Below, piece by piece: positions 44,324 through 52,853 of a stretch of DNA of 64,000 nucleotides (position 1 is the stretch's first letter; the number at the start of each line of letters is the position of its first letter). The stretch is from Altererythrobacter sp. CAU 1644. GTDB lineage: Bacteria; Pseudomonadota; Alphaproteobacteria; Sphingomonadales; Sphingomonadaceae. Under the pieces are notes generated by a model. It made no database searches. It was not told the origin of the DNA and saw nothing but the letters and a program-made list of their open reading frames with translations. The position numbers and the translations under genes are program-made. The stretch is taken from contig NZ_CP121106.1 of assembly GCF_029623755.1 (NCBI RefSeq), positions 1,375,001-1,439,000 of the forward strand, given 5' to 3'.

Positions 44324-45916
44324 TTAGACATCAGCTCCAGCGAGCTTCAATCCCGAACGAAGCATTTCTCGCGCTTCGCTATCTCGGAACCAGTTCAGAA
44401 ACCTCACTAGTTGCATTTCCGGCTTTATCTGCGCCAACGCCGTTCGAGCCGCGTCCATTTCTCCCAGATGGGCACCACTTGCCGCAGCAACCATAAGGGC
44501 GGGAGTAAAGTTCTCTCTGCGAAACGAGATCTCGTTCGCCCGTTCGGCTGCTAGAGCATATTCGCCAAGCTCGAAGTGACACGCCATTTGTGCCGCCAAG
44601 ACGTAGATATCACCTTCCCAGTTTGGATTGAGCCGGATGGCGGTATCGATGTGTCTCCTGGATGCCTCGGTCTTTTGTCCCTGGAAGGCATTGATGCAGC
44701 CCAGCGTAATGAACAGTGACGGATTATTGGGCGTTTTCGCCAAAAATCGTTTGGCCATGGCTTCAAGTGGAGCAAGATCGCCACCAAGAGTCATTATCGC
44801 CATAAACAGAAACTGGTGAGTGGTAGAATCCTGTTCTGCGCCGCGCATAGCTTTGGCCGCATGATCTAGTGCCCGGCGATGAACCTCATCCAAGTCCCAG
44901 TCTCCTTTCTCCATATAAAGGGTGGCATAGTGGCGAGCTGCAAGAGCGTGAGCGATTGCCAGATGCGGTTCGAGCGTGAGGGCTTTTTCCGCATATCCGA
45001 GAGCCAGTTTGATGGAATCCGGGTCAAGGTTCGCGATGAGCGCGATTGATTTTAGGACCAGATCTGCTGCCGAGTGATGAGCCTCTGCAGAATTCTGCAA
45101 TCGAATGACTTCGGCCTTGAAAATATGTGACGAAAGCTGCGCTTCAATGGTCGAAGCAATCTGTTCCTGAAGCGCGAACTCATCCTCCCTGGCTCCATCG
45201 AACCGCTCAAACCAGAGTTGTTTACCGTCGCTCGACTGGACCAGTTTGAATGTTACACGCAGCCTGTCGGCCGAACCGCGCACACTTCCTTCAAGCCGGT
45301 AAGGTGTATCGTGGCCTGCAGCTTCAACCAGCATTGTGTTGGAAAGGGACGCTAATCGACCGCGTATCTCCTCATCGAGGCCTTCGATAAATGTCCGCTG
45401 ATCCTTTGCGGCGCTGAGATCGGCAAAAGGCAGCAAGGCTAGCTTGGCTGATTCGGATTTGCCGTTGACGGATTTCGATGGCTGCGCGCTCGCCAGCGGA
45501 ACTTTCTCGACCAACAGGTCCTTTCCGACAAGCGATTGCACATCGTGCACAAAACTCCGCCAAGCCGAGTCTTCCTCAGCTCCTCGCCAATGGCCAAGAT
45601 CAGCCGTCTGGGTGAGCTCAAACATGATCGGTAGTTCGCACGGTTCGATCATCACGGGCATCAGTGTTTTGTTGCGATCCGCGACGGTCGCTTCGGCGCG
45701 AACCCATCGGGACGCGACCGAACTCTTTGACCATAACACGACGACCGATTTCGCGCCGCGCAAGGCCGCTTCGATTGCTTCGTCGAATGCCTCGCCCGAA
45801 CGAATGGCGGTGTCCCACCAGACGTCGAATCCTTCCTTCGCAAAAGCGTCGGCAAACACCTTTACTCGCTCCGCATCCCGGCGGCTGTAAGAGAGGAAGA
45901 CATCGGGCGCGGGCAA
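44324..45916 (-). CDS. TIR / TolB-like / TPR protein, possible NAD-cleaving signalling or defence protein
   Basis: An AT-richer gene than its surroundings, 530 residues from a TTG start at 45916 that has GGAG exactly 7 nt upstream; the frame continues to 46051 but that part looks non-coding. Domains: TIR at about residues 4-110, opening PDVFLSYSRRD and containing WVRAE, whose glutamate (about residue 75) aligns with the catalytic Glu of TIR NADases; a TolB-like N-terminal-type domain at about 158-265, starting LALLPFADLSAAKDQ; and a TPR-like helical-repeat region at about 305-500. No membrane helix. TIR-TPR proteins of this class are found in alphaproteobacteria; function is usually unknown, though many bacterial TIR proteins act in antiphage immunity. 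Confidence 0.82.
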   Translation of the reverse strand: MPAPDVFLSYSRRDAERVKVFADAFAKEGFDVWWDTAIRSGEAFDEAIEAALRGAKSVVVLWSKSSVASRWVRAEATVADRNKTLMPVMIEPCELPIMFELTQTADLGHWRGAEEDSAWRSFVHDVQSLVGKDLLVEKVPLASAQPSKSVNGKSESAKLALLPFADLSAAKDQRTFIEGLDEEIRGRLASLSNTMLVEAAGHDTPYRLEGSVRGSADRLRVTFKLVQSSDGKQLWFERFDGAREDEFALQEQIASTIEAQLSSHIFKAEVIRLQNSAEAHHSAADLVLKSIALIANLDPDSIKLALGYAEKALTLEPHLAIAHALAARHYATLYMEKGDWDLDEVHRRALDHAAKAMRGAEQDSTTHQFLFMAIMTLGGDLAPLEAMAKRFLAKTPNNPSLFITLGCINAFQGQKTEASRRHIDTAIRLNPNWEGDIYVLAAQMACHFELGEYALAAERANEISFRRENFTPALMVAAASGAHLGEMDAARTALAQIKPEMQLVRFLNWFRDSEAREMLRSGLKLAGADV

Positions 45917-46588
45917 AAACAGGCTCCAAGGAATGCAATAGCAACTCCCACCCAACCACAGATGATGTGGCGCTGGCAATCTCCACACCAATGTAGCTGG
46001 CCAACCCCCGCGCCTTCGTCGCCCCAATCGGAAGCTCCTTGCGCGAGACAATTGATGAGGAGAATCAACTCTGCCCTAGGTCCGCAAATGCTTCGCTAGA
46101 GGACGATGAAATGCGGCGATCGATCGGGCCGCTGTCGGTTTCTGCGCTGCGGCGCTTAAGCTTTCCTACCCGGCATGCGAGCAGCTATCGTCCGAGTGGC
46201 TCTTTCCAATCGTCGATCCCCACAAGCAATGGCGCGTTTCCGCAAGGGTTACGGTCCTGCGTGTCTGAGGGTCACACTCTGGCCGGCGAGGTTGACACAT
46301 TTGCACAGCGACGGTCACGGTTTCGCGCCAAAAGTCACACTTTGCGCGGTCTACAGTCACACAAAGGCGCTTTCGCCCTTGGACCGTGTTCCAAGTGTTC
46401 CATCAAGTAGGAATCCAGCAACCCGGCAAGGGTGGGAATCGACGCCCAAGGCGTCGCAAGGGCGACTGCCCGCCCGCAGCGACCGAAGGGAGCGAGGAAA
46501 GCCAAGCGAGCGGAGGCGAGCGCCGGCGCTTGAGGCGCAAACAAGCTTGCATTTCGCGCGAGAATCGCTATTTCGCGCGCCTTCACCG
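45917..46588. other. Gene-poor region between the TIR gene and the rpmI leader
   Basis: About 670 nt without a convincing coding frame. It holds the probable promoter of the TIR gene, the phased GTCACA array (46271-46361), a 7-bp hairpin CGACGCC/GGCGTCG with loop CAA (46440-46456), a stretch rich in GAGCG-type words (46480-46530) and a repeated ATTTCGCGCG (46551-46560 and 46570-46579). An open frame at 46039-46410 crosses the repeats and looks non-coding. The promoter of rpmI-rplT is probably in its last part. Confidence 0.6.
46271..46361. repeat. Array of five GTCACA-type repeats at about 21-bp spacing
   Basis: Related words start at 46271 (GTCACA), 46294 (GACACA), 46314 (GTCACG), 46334 (GTCACA) and 46356 (GTCACA), giving steps of 23, 20, 20 and 22 bp, that is about two helical turns. 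The sequences between share AT/CGCGC character (TTTGCGCGG, TTTCGCGCC). This could be a multiple-site protein-binding array, such as the terminal repeats of an IS21-type element left after decay, or an iteron/operator array. No transposase gene is present. Confidence 0.5.
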
Positions 46589-46645
46589 ACACATGAATCG
46601 GAGATTGGCCTGGCCGAAAGGGCTGCCAGGGCTAATCGGATGTGT
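46589..46645 (+). promoter_or_regulatory. Long hairpin leader upstream of rpmI
   Basis: Outer arms ACACAT (46589-46594) and ATGTGT (46640-46645) enclose an asymmetric internal loop and a 12-bp inner stem: GATTGGCCTGGC (46603-46614) pairs with GCCAGGGCTAATC (46625-46637) with one bulged G and one G-T pair, around a 10-nt loop. It ends 9 nt before the TAGGAG ribosome-binding site of rpmI. A leader with this shape in front of rpmI-rplT suggests autogenous translational control by L20, known from other bacteria, but no match to a described leader can be claimed. Confidence 0.6.
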
Positions 46646-46666
46646 CTCTGACTTTAGGAGATGAAA

Positions 46667-46870
46667 ATGCCCAAGCTGAAGACCAAGAGCGGTGTGAAGA
46701 AGCGCTTCAAGATCACCGCAACCGGCAAGGTCAAGCACGGCGTCGCTGGCAAGCGTCACCGCCTGATCAGCCACAATGCGAAGTATATTCGCCAGAACCG
46801 CGGCACCACTGTCCTGTCGGAAGCCGACAGCAAGACAGTGAAGAAATGGGCCCCCTACGGCCTCGACTGA
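46667..46870 (+). CDS. rpmI: Ribosomal protein bL35
   Basis: A 67-residue basic ribosomal protein, [20 protein letters not shown] at the start and the AKRHRLIS-like segment [19 protein letters not shown] in the middle, all standard L35. ATG 46667 is used because TAGGAG ends 6 nt before it; the in-frame ATG 46661 overlaps that site. infC, the usual upstream neighbour, is absent from this position, which is occupied by the TIR gene region. Confidence 0.97.
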   Translation: MPKLKTKSGVKKRFKITATGKVKHGVAGKRHRLISHNAKYIRQNRGTTVLSEADSKTVKKWAPYGLD

Positions 46871-46893
46871 GCCAGGTTTAAGGAGAACACGAA

Positions 46894-47253
46894 ATGCCTC
46901 GCATCAAACGCGGCGTCACCACGCGCCAGAAGCACAAGCGGCTACTCGACCAGGCCAAGGGCTATCGCGGTCGTCGCAAGAACACCATTCGCGTTGCACG
47001 TCAGGCCGTCGAAAAGGCCGGCCAGTACGCCTATCGCGACCGCAAGGTTAAGAAGCGCAACTTCCGCGCCCTGTGGATCCAGCGCATCAATGCGGCGGTC
47101 CGCGCCGAAGGCCTGACCTATTCGCAGTTCATGCACGGCGCCAAGCTCGCCGGCATCGAACTCGACCGCAAGGTGATGGCCGATCTCGCCATGAACGAAG
47201 GCGCTGCCTTCAAGGCCGTGATCGAGCAGGCCAAGAAGGCGCTGCCCGCCTAA
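46894..47253 (+). CDS. rplT: Ribosomal protein bL20
   Basis: A 119-residue protein beginning [20 protein letters not shown], followed by the conserved [21 protein letters not shown] and C-terminal segments of L20, which binds 23S rRNA early in 50S assembly and in some bacteria represses its own operon. It follows rpmI after 23 nt and is ended by a hairpin at 47275-47306. Confidence 0.98.
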   Translation: MPRIKRGVTTRQKHKRLLDQAKGYRGRRKNTIRVARQAVEKAGQYAYRDRKVKKRNFRALWIQRINAAVRAEGLTYSQFMHGAKLAGIELDRKVMADLAMNEGAAFKAVIEQAKKALPA

Positions 47254-47274
47254 GCCTCGCCAAACGAGACAAGC

Positions 47275-47306
47275 AAGGGCGTCGGGACTTCGGTTTCGGC
47301 GCCCTT
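47275..47306 (+). terminator. Terminator after rplT
   Basis: AAGGGCG (47275-47281) pairs with CGCCCTT (47300-47306) over 7 bp with an 18-nt loop region that can partly pair, followed by TGCATTTGTAT. It separates the ribosomal genes from the AraC pair. Confidence 0.6.
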
Positions 47307-47342
47307 TGCATTTGTATATTTGCGCCAAATCGGCCATGTCTG

Positions 47343-48251
47343 ATGGTCATGGAAGGGTTCGCTGCGTCCAGCGGAAGCGACAACACGAACTATAAGGTCG
47401 GCTGCCGCTTCTTTGCTCCACCGGAAGAATTCCGGGGCTGCTTCACGACATTCTATCAACTCGATCTTGAGGTTGCTGGCGGCGGGACCGTGAGCGACTA
47501 TTTGCAGCCGGAGTGGTCGAACCTGCGCTTTTTCTGCGGCGCGCTGCCCATGTCTCGCATCCCGGGCCGTGAGATCCTTGCGGCGACGGACTTTACCGCG
47601 ACCGGTCCCAGCAGCCTCCCGGTCCAGTTCGAACTCGGTTCGTGCCGTATGTGGGGCATCGGTCTGCTGCCGCTCGGCTGGTCGCGGCTGTTCGGTGTCC
47701 AGGCCAGCTCGCTCGCCAACGTGATTTGCGACGGCCGCAAGCATCCGGCCTTTGCCAAATTTGCGGAACTCGCCGAGGTTCTGTGCGAAGATTCCTGCAG
47801 CCCGGAAGAGCAGTGCGATGCGATCGTCGAAACGATGCGCAAGCTGATGAAGCCGTCGCGCGACGAGGACAAGATCGTCACGGTGCACCGCGTGCTGGTC
47901 GAGGACAAGCCCATCAACGTGAAGGAGTTCGCGGAACTCGCCGGGCTGAGCATTCGGTCGCTCGAACGACTGTGCCATCGCTATTTCGGGTTTCCGCCCA
48001 AGCTGCTCATGCGGCGCCAGCGCTTTGTCAGGACCCTCGCCACCTTCATGCTTCACCCAGGCGGCAAGTGGACCGAGGCCATGGACGAGGAATATCACGA
48101 CCAGGCCCAGTTCAGCCGGGAGTTCCGCGAATTCATGACCATGAATCCAAGCGAATACGCCGCTTTGGAACACCCTGTCCTGGCGGCCTTCATGGAGGAA
48201 CGGGCGCGGGTGTGGGGTTCTCCGGCGCAGGCGCTCGACCGCCCGGGATAA
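47343..48251 (+). CDS. AraC-family transcriptional regulator (second pair, C)
   Basis: A 302-residue regulator with a C-terminal AraC/XylS helix-turn-helix (LSIRSLERLCHRYFGFPPKLL, then DQAQFSREFREFMTMNPSEY). The N-terminal sensing domain includes the PEWSNLRFFCG and WGIGLLPLGWSRLFG segments shared with the next gene. ATG 47343 is used; ATG 47349 is two codons later. It lies between rplT and pheS, which are usually adjacent. Confidence 0.86.
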   Translation: MVMEGFAASSGSDNTNYKVGCRFFAPPEEFRGCFTTFYQLDLEVAGGGTVSDYLQPEWSNLRFFCGALPMSRIPGREILAATDFTATGPSSLPVQFELGSCRMWGIGLLPLGWSRLFGVQASSLANVICDGRKHPAFAKFAELAEVLCEDSCSPEEQCDAIVETMRKLMKPSRDEDKIVTVHRVLVEDKPINVKEFAELAGLSIRSLERLCHRYFGFPPKLLMRRQRFVRTLATFMLHPGGKWTEAMDEEYHDQAQFSREFREFMTMNPSEYAALEHPVLAAFMEERARVWGSPAQALDRPG

Positions 48252-48329
48252 TCCAGACGGGTTTGGCCTTGATGCTTTTGTAACAAGCGCATAACGCCCG
48301 CGGGTGAACTCGGCAGCGTTGGCTGGTGC

Positions 48330-49259
48330 ATGGATCGCGTGAGTAACGAGGGGCGCCACATTTCTCAGCAGCAGATGTTCTCGGCTTCGCCCAGGGTCCA
48401 CTTCGCCCTGCCGAGCGAGAAGCTGCGCCCTTTCGTCACGACCTTGTACCTGTGCGAGTACAACCCGGCTGATCCGGCGGCGTGGATCGAGGATTATTTT
48501 CACCCCGAATGGGCCAATCTGCGCATAGTGCGCCAAGCTTCGTGGATTGCACCTGCCGGGGCGAAGGAACTCCAGCCGTCCAAGGATTTCGCCGTGAGCG
48601 GCCCGACCATGCGCGCCTCGCGCTTCCGCATGGGCCGGGGCAGCACCTGGGGGATCGGGCTGATGCCGTTGGGCTGGGCTAAATTTATCGACGCATCGGC
48701 CGAAGAATTCGCGAACCGTTTCGTCGACGGTCTGTCCGAACCTGCCTTTGCCGCCTTCGCGCCGCTGGCTGAACGGCTGTTGGCGGAAGAAGGCGATTTC
48801 GCCAGCGGCCTGGCGCTGATCGAGGAACACTTGCTCGGCCTGCTCGATCGGCCGCTCGAGCACGAAAGGGCAATATTGGCGGTCAACGCGGCACTGGTCG
48901 ACCCGGGCATCGACACGGTCTCCCAACTAGCCGAGGCGGCTGGAATGGGGGTCCGGACGCTCGAACGCATGTCGCACCGCGCCTTCGGCTTTTCGCCCAA
49001 GCTGCTGCTTCGGCGGCAGCGATTCCTGCGCTCGCTGGCGCAATACATGCTCGATCCCTCGCTCAAATGGCTTGGCGCCATCGACTCGCACTTCCACGAC
49101 CAGGCCCATTTTACCCGCGAGTTTCGCTTCTTCATGGGCATGACGCCCAGCGCCTATGCCAAGCTCGACCATCCGCTGCTGGGCGCTGCCGCAAGGGCGA
49201 GGGCGGAGATCGCGGGAGAGGCGATGCAGGTGCTCCACGAGCCCAAGGCGACGCGCTGA
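48330..49259 (+). CDS. AraC-family transcriptional regulator (second pair, D)
   Basis: A 309-residue paralogue of the preceding gene product, sharing PEWANLRIV, WGIGLMPLGWAKF and the C-terminal VRTLERMSHRAFGFSPKLLLRRQR and DQAHFTREFRFFMGMTPSAY segments. The pair probably arose by tandem duplication. The ligand and targets are unknown; the sensing domain is of the uncharacterised kind often found in sphingomonad AraC proteins. Confidence 0.86.
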   Translation: MDRVSNEGRHISQQQMFSASPRVHFALPSEKLRPFVTTLYLCEYNPADPAAWIEDYFHPEWANLRIVRQASWIAPAGAKELQPSKDFAVSGPTMRASRFRMGRGSTWGIGLMPLGWAKFIDASAEEFANRFVDGLSEPAFAAFAPLAERLLAEEGDFASGLALIEEHLLGLLDRPLEHERAILAVNAALVDPGIDTVSQLAEAAGMGVRTLERMSHRAFGFSPKLLLRRQRFLRSLAQYMLDPSLKWLGAIDSHFHDQAHFTREFRFFMGMTPSAYAKLDHPLLGAAARARAEIAGEAMQVLHEPKATR

Positions 49260-49328
49260 CCATTCGCGCTTTGCCTTGCGGGCGATTTGGCGCTAGCGGG
49301 GCGCCCTTCACGTAAGAAATTTGGCGCA

Positions 49329-50447
49329 ATGACGGAAATGAATGCACAGAAGGATGCGGCGCTCGCTGCGATCGCCGCGGCGGAGACGCTCGACGCGCTC
49401 GAAGAGCAGCGCGTTGCCGCGCTCGGCAAGAAGGGTTGGGTGAGTCTCGCGCTGAAGACGCTGGGGCAGATCAGCCCCGATGAACGCCAGCAGGCAGCGC
49501 CGGCAATCCAGGCGATCCGCGCCGAAGTGTCCGACGCGCTCGCGGCGAAGAAGGACGCGCTGGAAAGCGCCGCGCTCGATGCGCAGCTTTCCGGCGAAAC
49601 GCTCGACCTGACCCTGCCGGCGCCGCAAGCGCCGCGCGGCACCGTGCATCCGGTCAGCCAGGTGATGGACGAGCTGGCGGAAATCTTTGCCGACCTCGGC
49701 TTTGCTGTCGCCACCGGCCCCGAGATCGAGGACGACTGGCACAATTTCACCGCGCTCAACATGGATGAGAGCCATCCCGCGCGCGCGATGCACGACACCT
49801 TCTACTTCCCCGATCGCGACGCGGAGGGGCACCAGATGCTGCTGCGCACGCACACCTCGCCGGTGCAGATCCGCACCAAGAAGGAAGTCGCGAAGGCAAA
49901 TCCCGGTGGCGCTCCGATCCGCATCATCGCGCCCGGCCGCGTCTATCGCAGCGACAGCGATGCGACGCACACCCCGATGTTCCACCAGATCGAGGGACTG
50001 GTGATCGACCGCGACATCCATCTCGGCCATCTCAAATGGACCCTCGAGACCTTCCTCAAGGCGTTCTTTGAGCGCGAGGACATCGTCCTGCGCCTGCGTC
50101 CGAGCTACTTCCCCTTCACCGAGCCGAGCGTTGAAGTCGATGTCGGCTTCGAAGTGGTGAAAGGCAAGCGCGTGCTTGGCGGCAGCGGCGATGCGCCAGG
50201 GCACGGCTGGATGGAGCTGCTCGGAAGCGGCGTGGTCAACCGGCGCGTGATCGAGTTCGCTGGGCTCGACCCAGACCAGTGGCAGGGCTTTGCCTTCGGC
50301 GTCGGCGTCGACCGGCTCGCCATGCTCAAATACGGCATGGATGATTTGCGCGCCTTCTTCGACGGCGATGTCCGCTGGCTGCAGCACTACGGCTTTTCGC
50401 CCTTCGACCAGCCGACCCTTTCCGCAGGCGTAGGAGCGAAGGCATGA
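49329..50447 (+). CDS. pheS: Phenylalanine--tRNA ligase alpha subunit
   Basis: The catalytic subunit of PheRS, 372 residues. It has the N-terminal coiled-coil that binds tRNA, HPVSQVMDELAEIFADLGF near residue 118, class II motif 2 (RVYRSDSDATHTPMFHQIEG) and motif 3 (GFAFGVGVDRLAMLKYG). The start ATG 49329 is used rather than the earlier TTG 49287. The gene overlaps pheT as ATGA. Confidence 0.97.
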   Translation: MTEMNAQKDAALAAIAAAETLDALEEQRVAALGKKGWVSLALKTLGQISPDERQQAAPAIQAIRAEVSDALAAKKDALESAALDAQLSGETLDLTLPAPQAPRGTVHPVSQVMDELAEIFADLGFAVATGPEIEDDWHNFTALNMDESHPARAMHDTFYFPDRDAEGHQMLLRTHTSPVQIRTKKEVAKANPGGAPIRIIAPGRVYRSDSDATHTPMFHQIEGLVIDRDIHLGHLKWTLETFLKAFFEREDIVLRLRPSYFPFTEPSVEVDVGFEVVKGKRVLGGSGDAPGHGWMELLGSGVVNRRVIEFAGLDPDQWQGFAFGVGVDRLAMLKYGMDDLRAFFDGDVRWLQHYGFSPFDQPTLSAGVGAKA

Positions 50448-52834
50448 AGTTCTCGCTCGAATGGCTGAAAGACTTCCTCGACACCGATGCCTCGGTGACC
50501 GAGATCGCGGCCGCGCTCAACGCGGTGGGGCATGAGGTCGAGGAAATCGAGGATCCCGCCGAGAGGTTCGCGGGCTTCCGTATCGCCAAGGTGCTCACGG
50601 CCGACCGCCACCCCGATGCCGACAAGCTGCAGGTCCTCACCGTCGACATGGGCGAGGGTGATCCGCTGCAGGTCGTGTGCGGCGCGCCCAATGCCCGGGC
50701 GGGCATGAAGGGCGTGCTGGGCCTGCCCGGCGCGGTCGTTCCGGCCAATGGGATGGAACTGCGCAAGAGCGCCATCCGCGGGATCGAATCGAACGGCATG
50801 ATGTGTTCGGTGCGCGAGCTTGAGCTTGGCGACGAACACGACGGTATCATCGAGCTACCTGAAGATGCGCCGGTCGGCTCCAGCTTTGCCGACTATCAGT
50901 CCGCTTCGCCCGTGTTCGATGTTGCGATCACGCCCAACCGCCCCGATTGCATGGGCGTGATGGGTATCGCGCGCGATCTTGCGGCGGCTGGCCTCGGCAC
51001 GTTCAAGCCGCTCGATGTCCCGAAGATCGATGGCCAGTATCCCTGTCCGACCGAAATCCGAACCGACGACCCAGAAGGCTGCCCGGCATTCTATGGCCGA
51101 GTGATCAGGGGCGTGAGCAACGGCGCATCGCCCGACTGGATGCAGCGCCGGCTGCTCGCCGCGGGGCAGCGCCCGATCAGCGCTCTGGTCGATTGCACAA
51201 ATTACCTGATGCTCGCGACGGGCCGTCCCGCGCATGTCTACGATCTTGCCAAGCTCGATGGCGCTGTCATCGCGCGCCGCGCCAAGGACGGCGAGACGGT
51301 CGAGGCGCTCAACGAGAAGACCTATACGCTCGACGACAGCATGACCGTGATCGCCGACGACAGCGGCGTCCACGACATCGGCGGCATCATGGGTGGCGAG
51401 CATTCTGGTGCGAGCGAGAGCACAACCGATGTCCTGCTCGAGATCGCCTATTTCGATCCGGCCCGTATCGGGGTGACGGGGCGCAAGCTCGGCCTTGCGT
51501 CGGACGCGCGCACGCGGTTCGAGCGCGGTGTCGATCCGGCCTTTCTCGACCATGGTCTCGCGATACTGACCGATCTGATCATCCGCACCTGCGGCGGCGA
51601 GCCGAGCGAGGTCGTGCGGGCGGGTTCTCCGCCGAGCGATCCTCAAGTTGTGCGGTTCGATCCTTCGCTGACGGCGCGGCTTGGCGGCGTCGATGTGGCC
51701 GAAGCCGACCAGCGCCGGATTCTCGCGAGCCTCGACTTCGCGGTGGCGGATGACTGGCAGGTCACCTGCCCGCTGCGCCGCCACGATATCGAGGGGCCAG
51801 CCGACCTGGTCGAGGAAGTCGTGCGCATTCACGGGCTCGACAAGGTCGAGAGCGTTGCCCTGCCGCGCGTTGACGGTGTCGCAAGGCCGACCGCCACGCC
51901 GCAGCAGATGCTCGAGCGCAAGCTGCGCCGCGCGGCCGCAGCGCGCGGCCTCAACGAAGCGGTAACCTGGTCTTTCCTCCCGACCGACGAGGCGGAACAT
52001 TTTGCCGAGGGCGCGCAGCTCTGGGTGCTCGACAACCCGATTAGCGAAGACATGAAGGCCATGCGGCCCTCGCTGCTGCCCGGCCTGCTCAGCGCGGCGC
52101 GGCGCAATCTCGACCGCGGCGCGTCCTGGCTTCGCCTGTTCGAGATCGGGCGCCGCTACTTCCGCGGCAAGGATGGCGCCAGCGATGAGAAGCTGACGCT
52201 CGGGATCGTGCTGGCGGGCGACAAGACGCCGCGCGGTTGGGCGAACGGCAAGGCGAGCAGGTTCGATGCTTACGACGCCAAGGGCGAGGCGCTTGCGCTG
52301 CTCGAGGCCGCCGGTGCGCCGGTCGACAATCTGATGGTGATGGGCGCGGCCGGCGGCCAGTTCCATCCCGGCCAGTCCGCTACGCTCCGGCTCGGGCCCA
52401 AGAACGTGCTCGCGCGCTTTGGCGCACTGCACCCCAAGACGCTGGCAGCCTTCGATGTCGACGGCCCGGCAATGGCGGTCGAGATCTTCCTCGACGCAAT
52501 TCCGGCGAAGAAGGGGGGCGGCACATTCGCTCGCACCGACTACGCGCCGCCCGCCTTGCAGGCGGTGACGCGCGACTTCGCCTTCCTAGTTCCCTCGGAG
52601 GTTGCGGCGGGCGAGCTGCTGCGCACAGTCAGGAATGCCGACAAGGCCAATATCGTCGATGCGCGAATCTTCGACATCTTTGCCGGCCAGGGCGTCCCTG
52701 AAGGCAAGAAGTCGGTCGCCATCGAGGTGACGCTGCAGCCGCAGGACAAGAGCTACAAGGACGCCGATCTGAAGGCGATCTCCGACGCGATTGTCGCAGC
52801 CGCAGCCAAGCAGGGGGCGGAACTGCGCGGTTGA
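50444..52834 (+). CDS. pheT: Phenylalanine--tRNA ligase beta subunit
   Basis: The 796-residue beta subunit. The order of domains is normal: EMAP/tRNA-binding domain near residues 40-150 (ADRHPDADKLQVLTVDMGEG), B3/B4 editing domain, B5 DNA-binding-like domain, catalytic-like core and the C-terminal FDX-ACB domain that binds the anticodon (PALQAVTRDFAFLV near residue 700). It forms the alpha2-beta2 enzyme with PheS. Confidence 0.97.
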   Translation: MKFSLEWLKDFLDTDASVTEIAAALNAVGHEVEEIEDPAERFAGFRIAKVLTADRHPDADKLQVLTVDMGEGDPLQVVCGAPNARAGMKGVLGLPGAVVPANGMELRKSAIRGIESNGMMCSVRELELGDEHDGIIELPEDAPVGSSFADYQSASPVFDVAITPNRPDCMGVMGIARDLAAAGLGTFKPLDVPKIDGQYPCPTEIRTDDPEGCPAFYGRVIRGVSNGASPDWMQRRLLAAGQRPISALVDCTNYLMLATGRPAHVYDLAKLDGAVIARRAKDGETVEALNEKTYTLDDSMTVIADDSGVHDIGGIMGGEHSGASESTTDVLLEIAYFDPARIGVTGRKLGLASDARTRFERGVDPAFLDHGLAILTDLIIRTCGGEPSEVVRAGSPPSDPQVVRFDPSLTARLGGVDVAEADQRRILASLDFAVADDWQVTCPLRRHDIEGPADLVEEVVRIHGLDKVESVALPRVDGVARPTATPQQMLERKLRRAAAARGLNEAVTWSFLPTDEAEHFAEGAQLWVLDNPISEDMKAMRPSLLPGLLSAARRNLDRGASWLRLFEIGRRYFRGKDGASDEKLTLGIVLAGDKTPRGWANGKASRFDAYDAKGEALALLEAAGAPVDNLMVMGAAGGQFHPGQSATLRLGPKNVLARFGALHPKTLAAFDVDGPAMAVEIFLDAIPAKKGGGTFARTDYAPPALQAVTRDFAFLVPSEVAAGELLRTVRNADKANIVDARIFDIFAGQGVPEGKKSVAIEVTLQPQDKSYKDADLKAISDAIVAAAAKQGAELRG

Positions 52835-52853
52835 CGCGCGGAGCTGGAGTACC

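Noticed and set aside
46271..46361. CRISPR array
   Set aside because: The repeats are only six bases long with no true spacers, and no cas gene is present.
46039..46410. Plus-strand open frame of 123 codons next to the TIR gene
   Set aside because: It crosses the GTCACA repeat array, has no ribosome-binding site worth noting and an unprotein-like composition.
47250..48926. Minus-strand open frame of 558 codons
   Set aside because: Antisense to the AraC pair; those have intact helix-turn-helix motifs, this has none.
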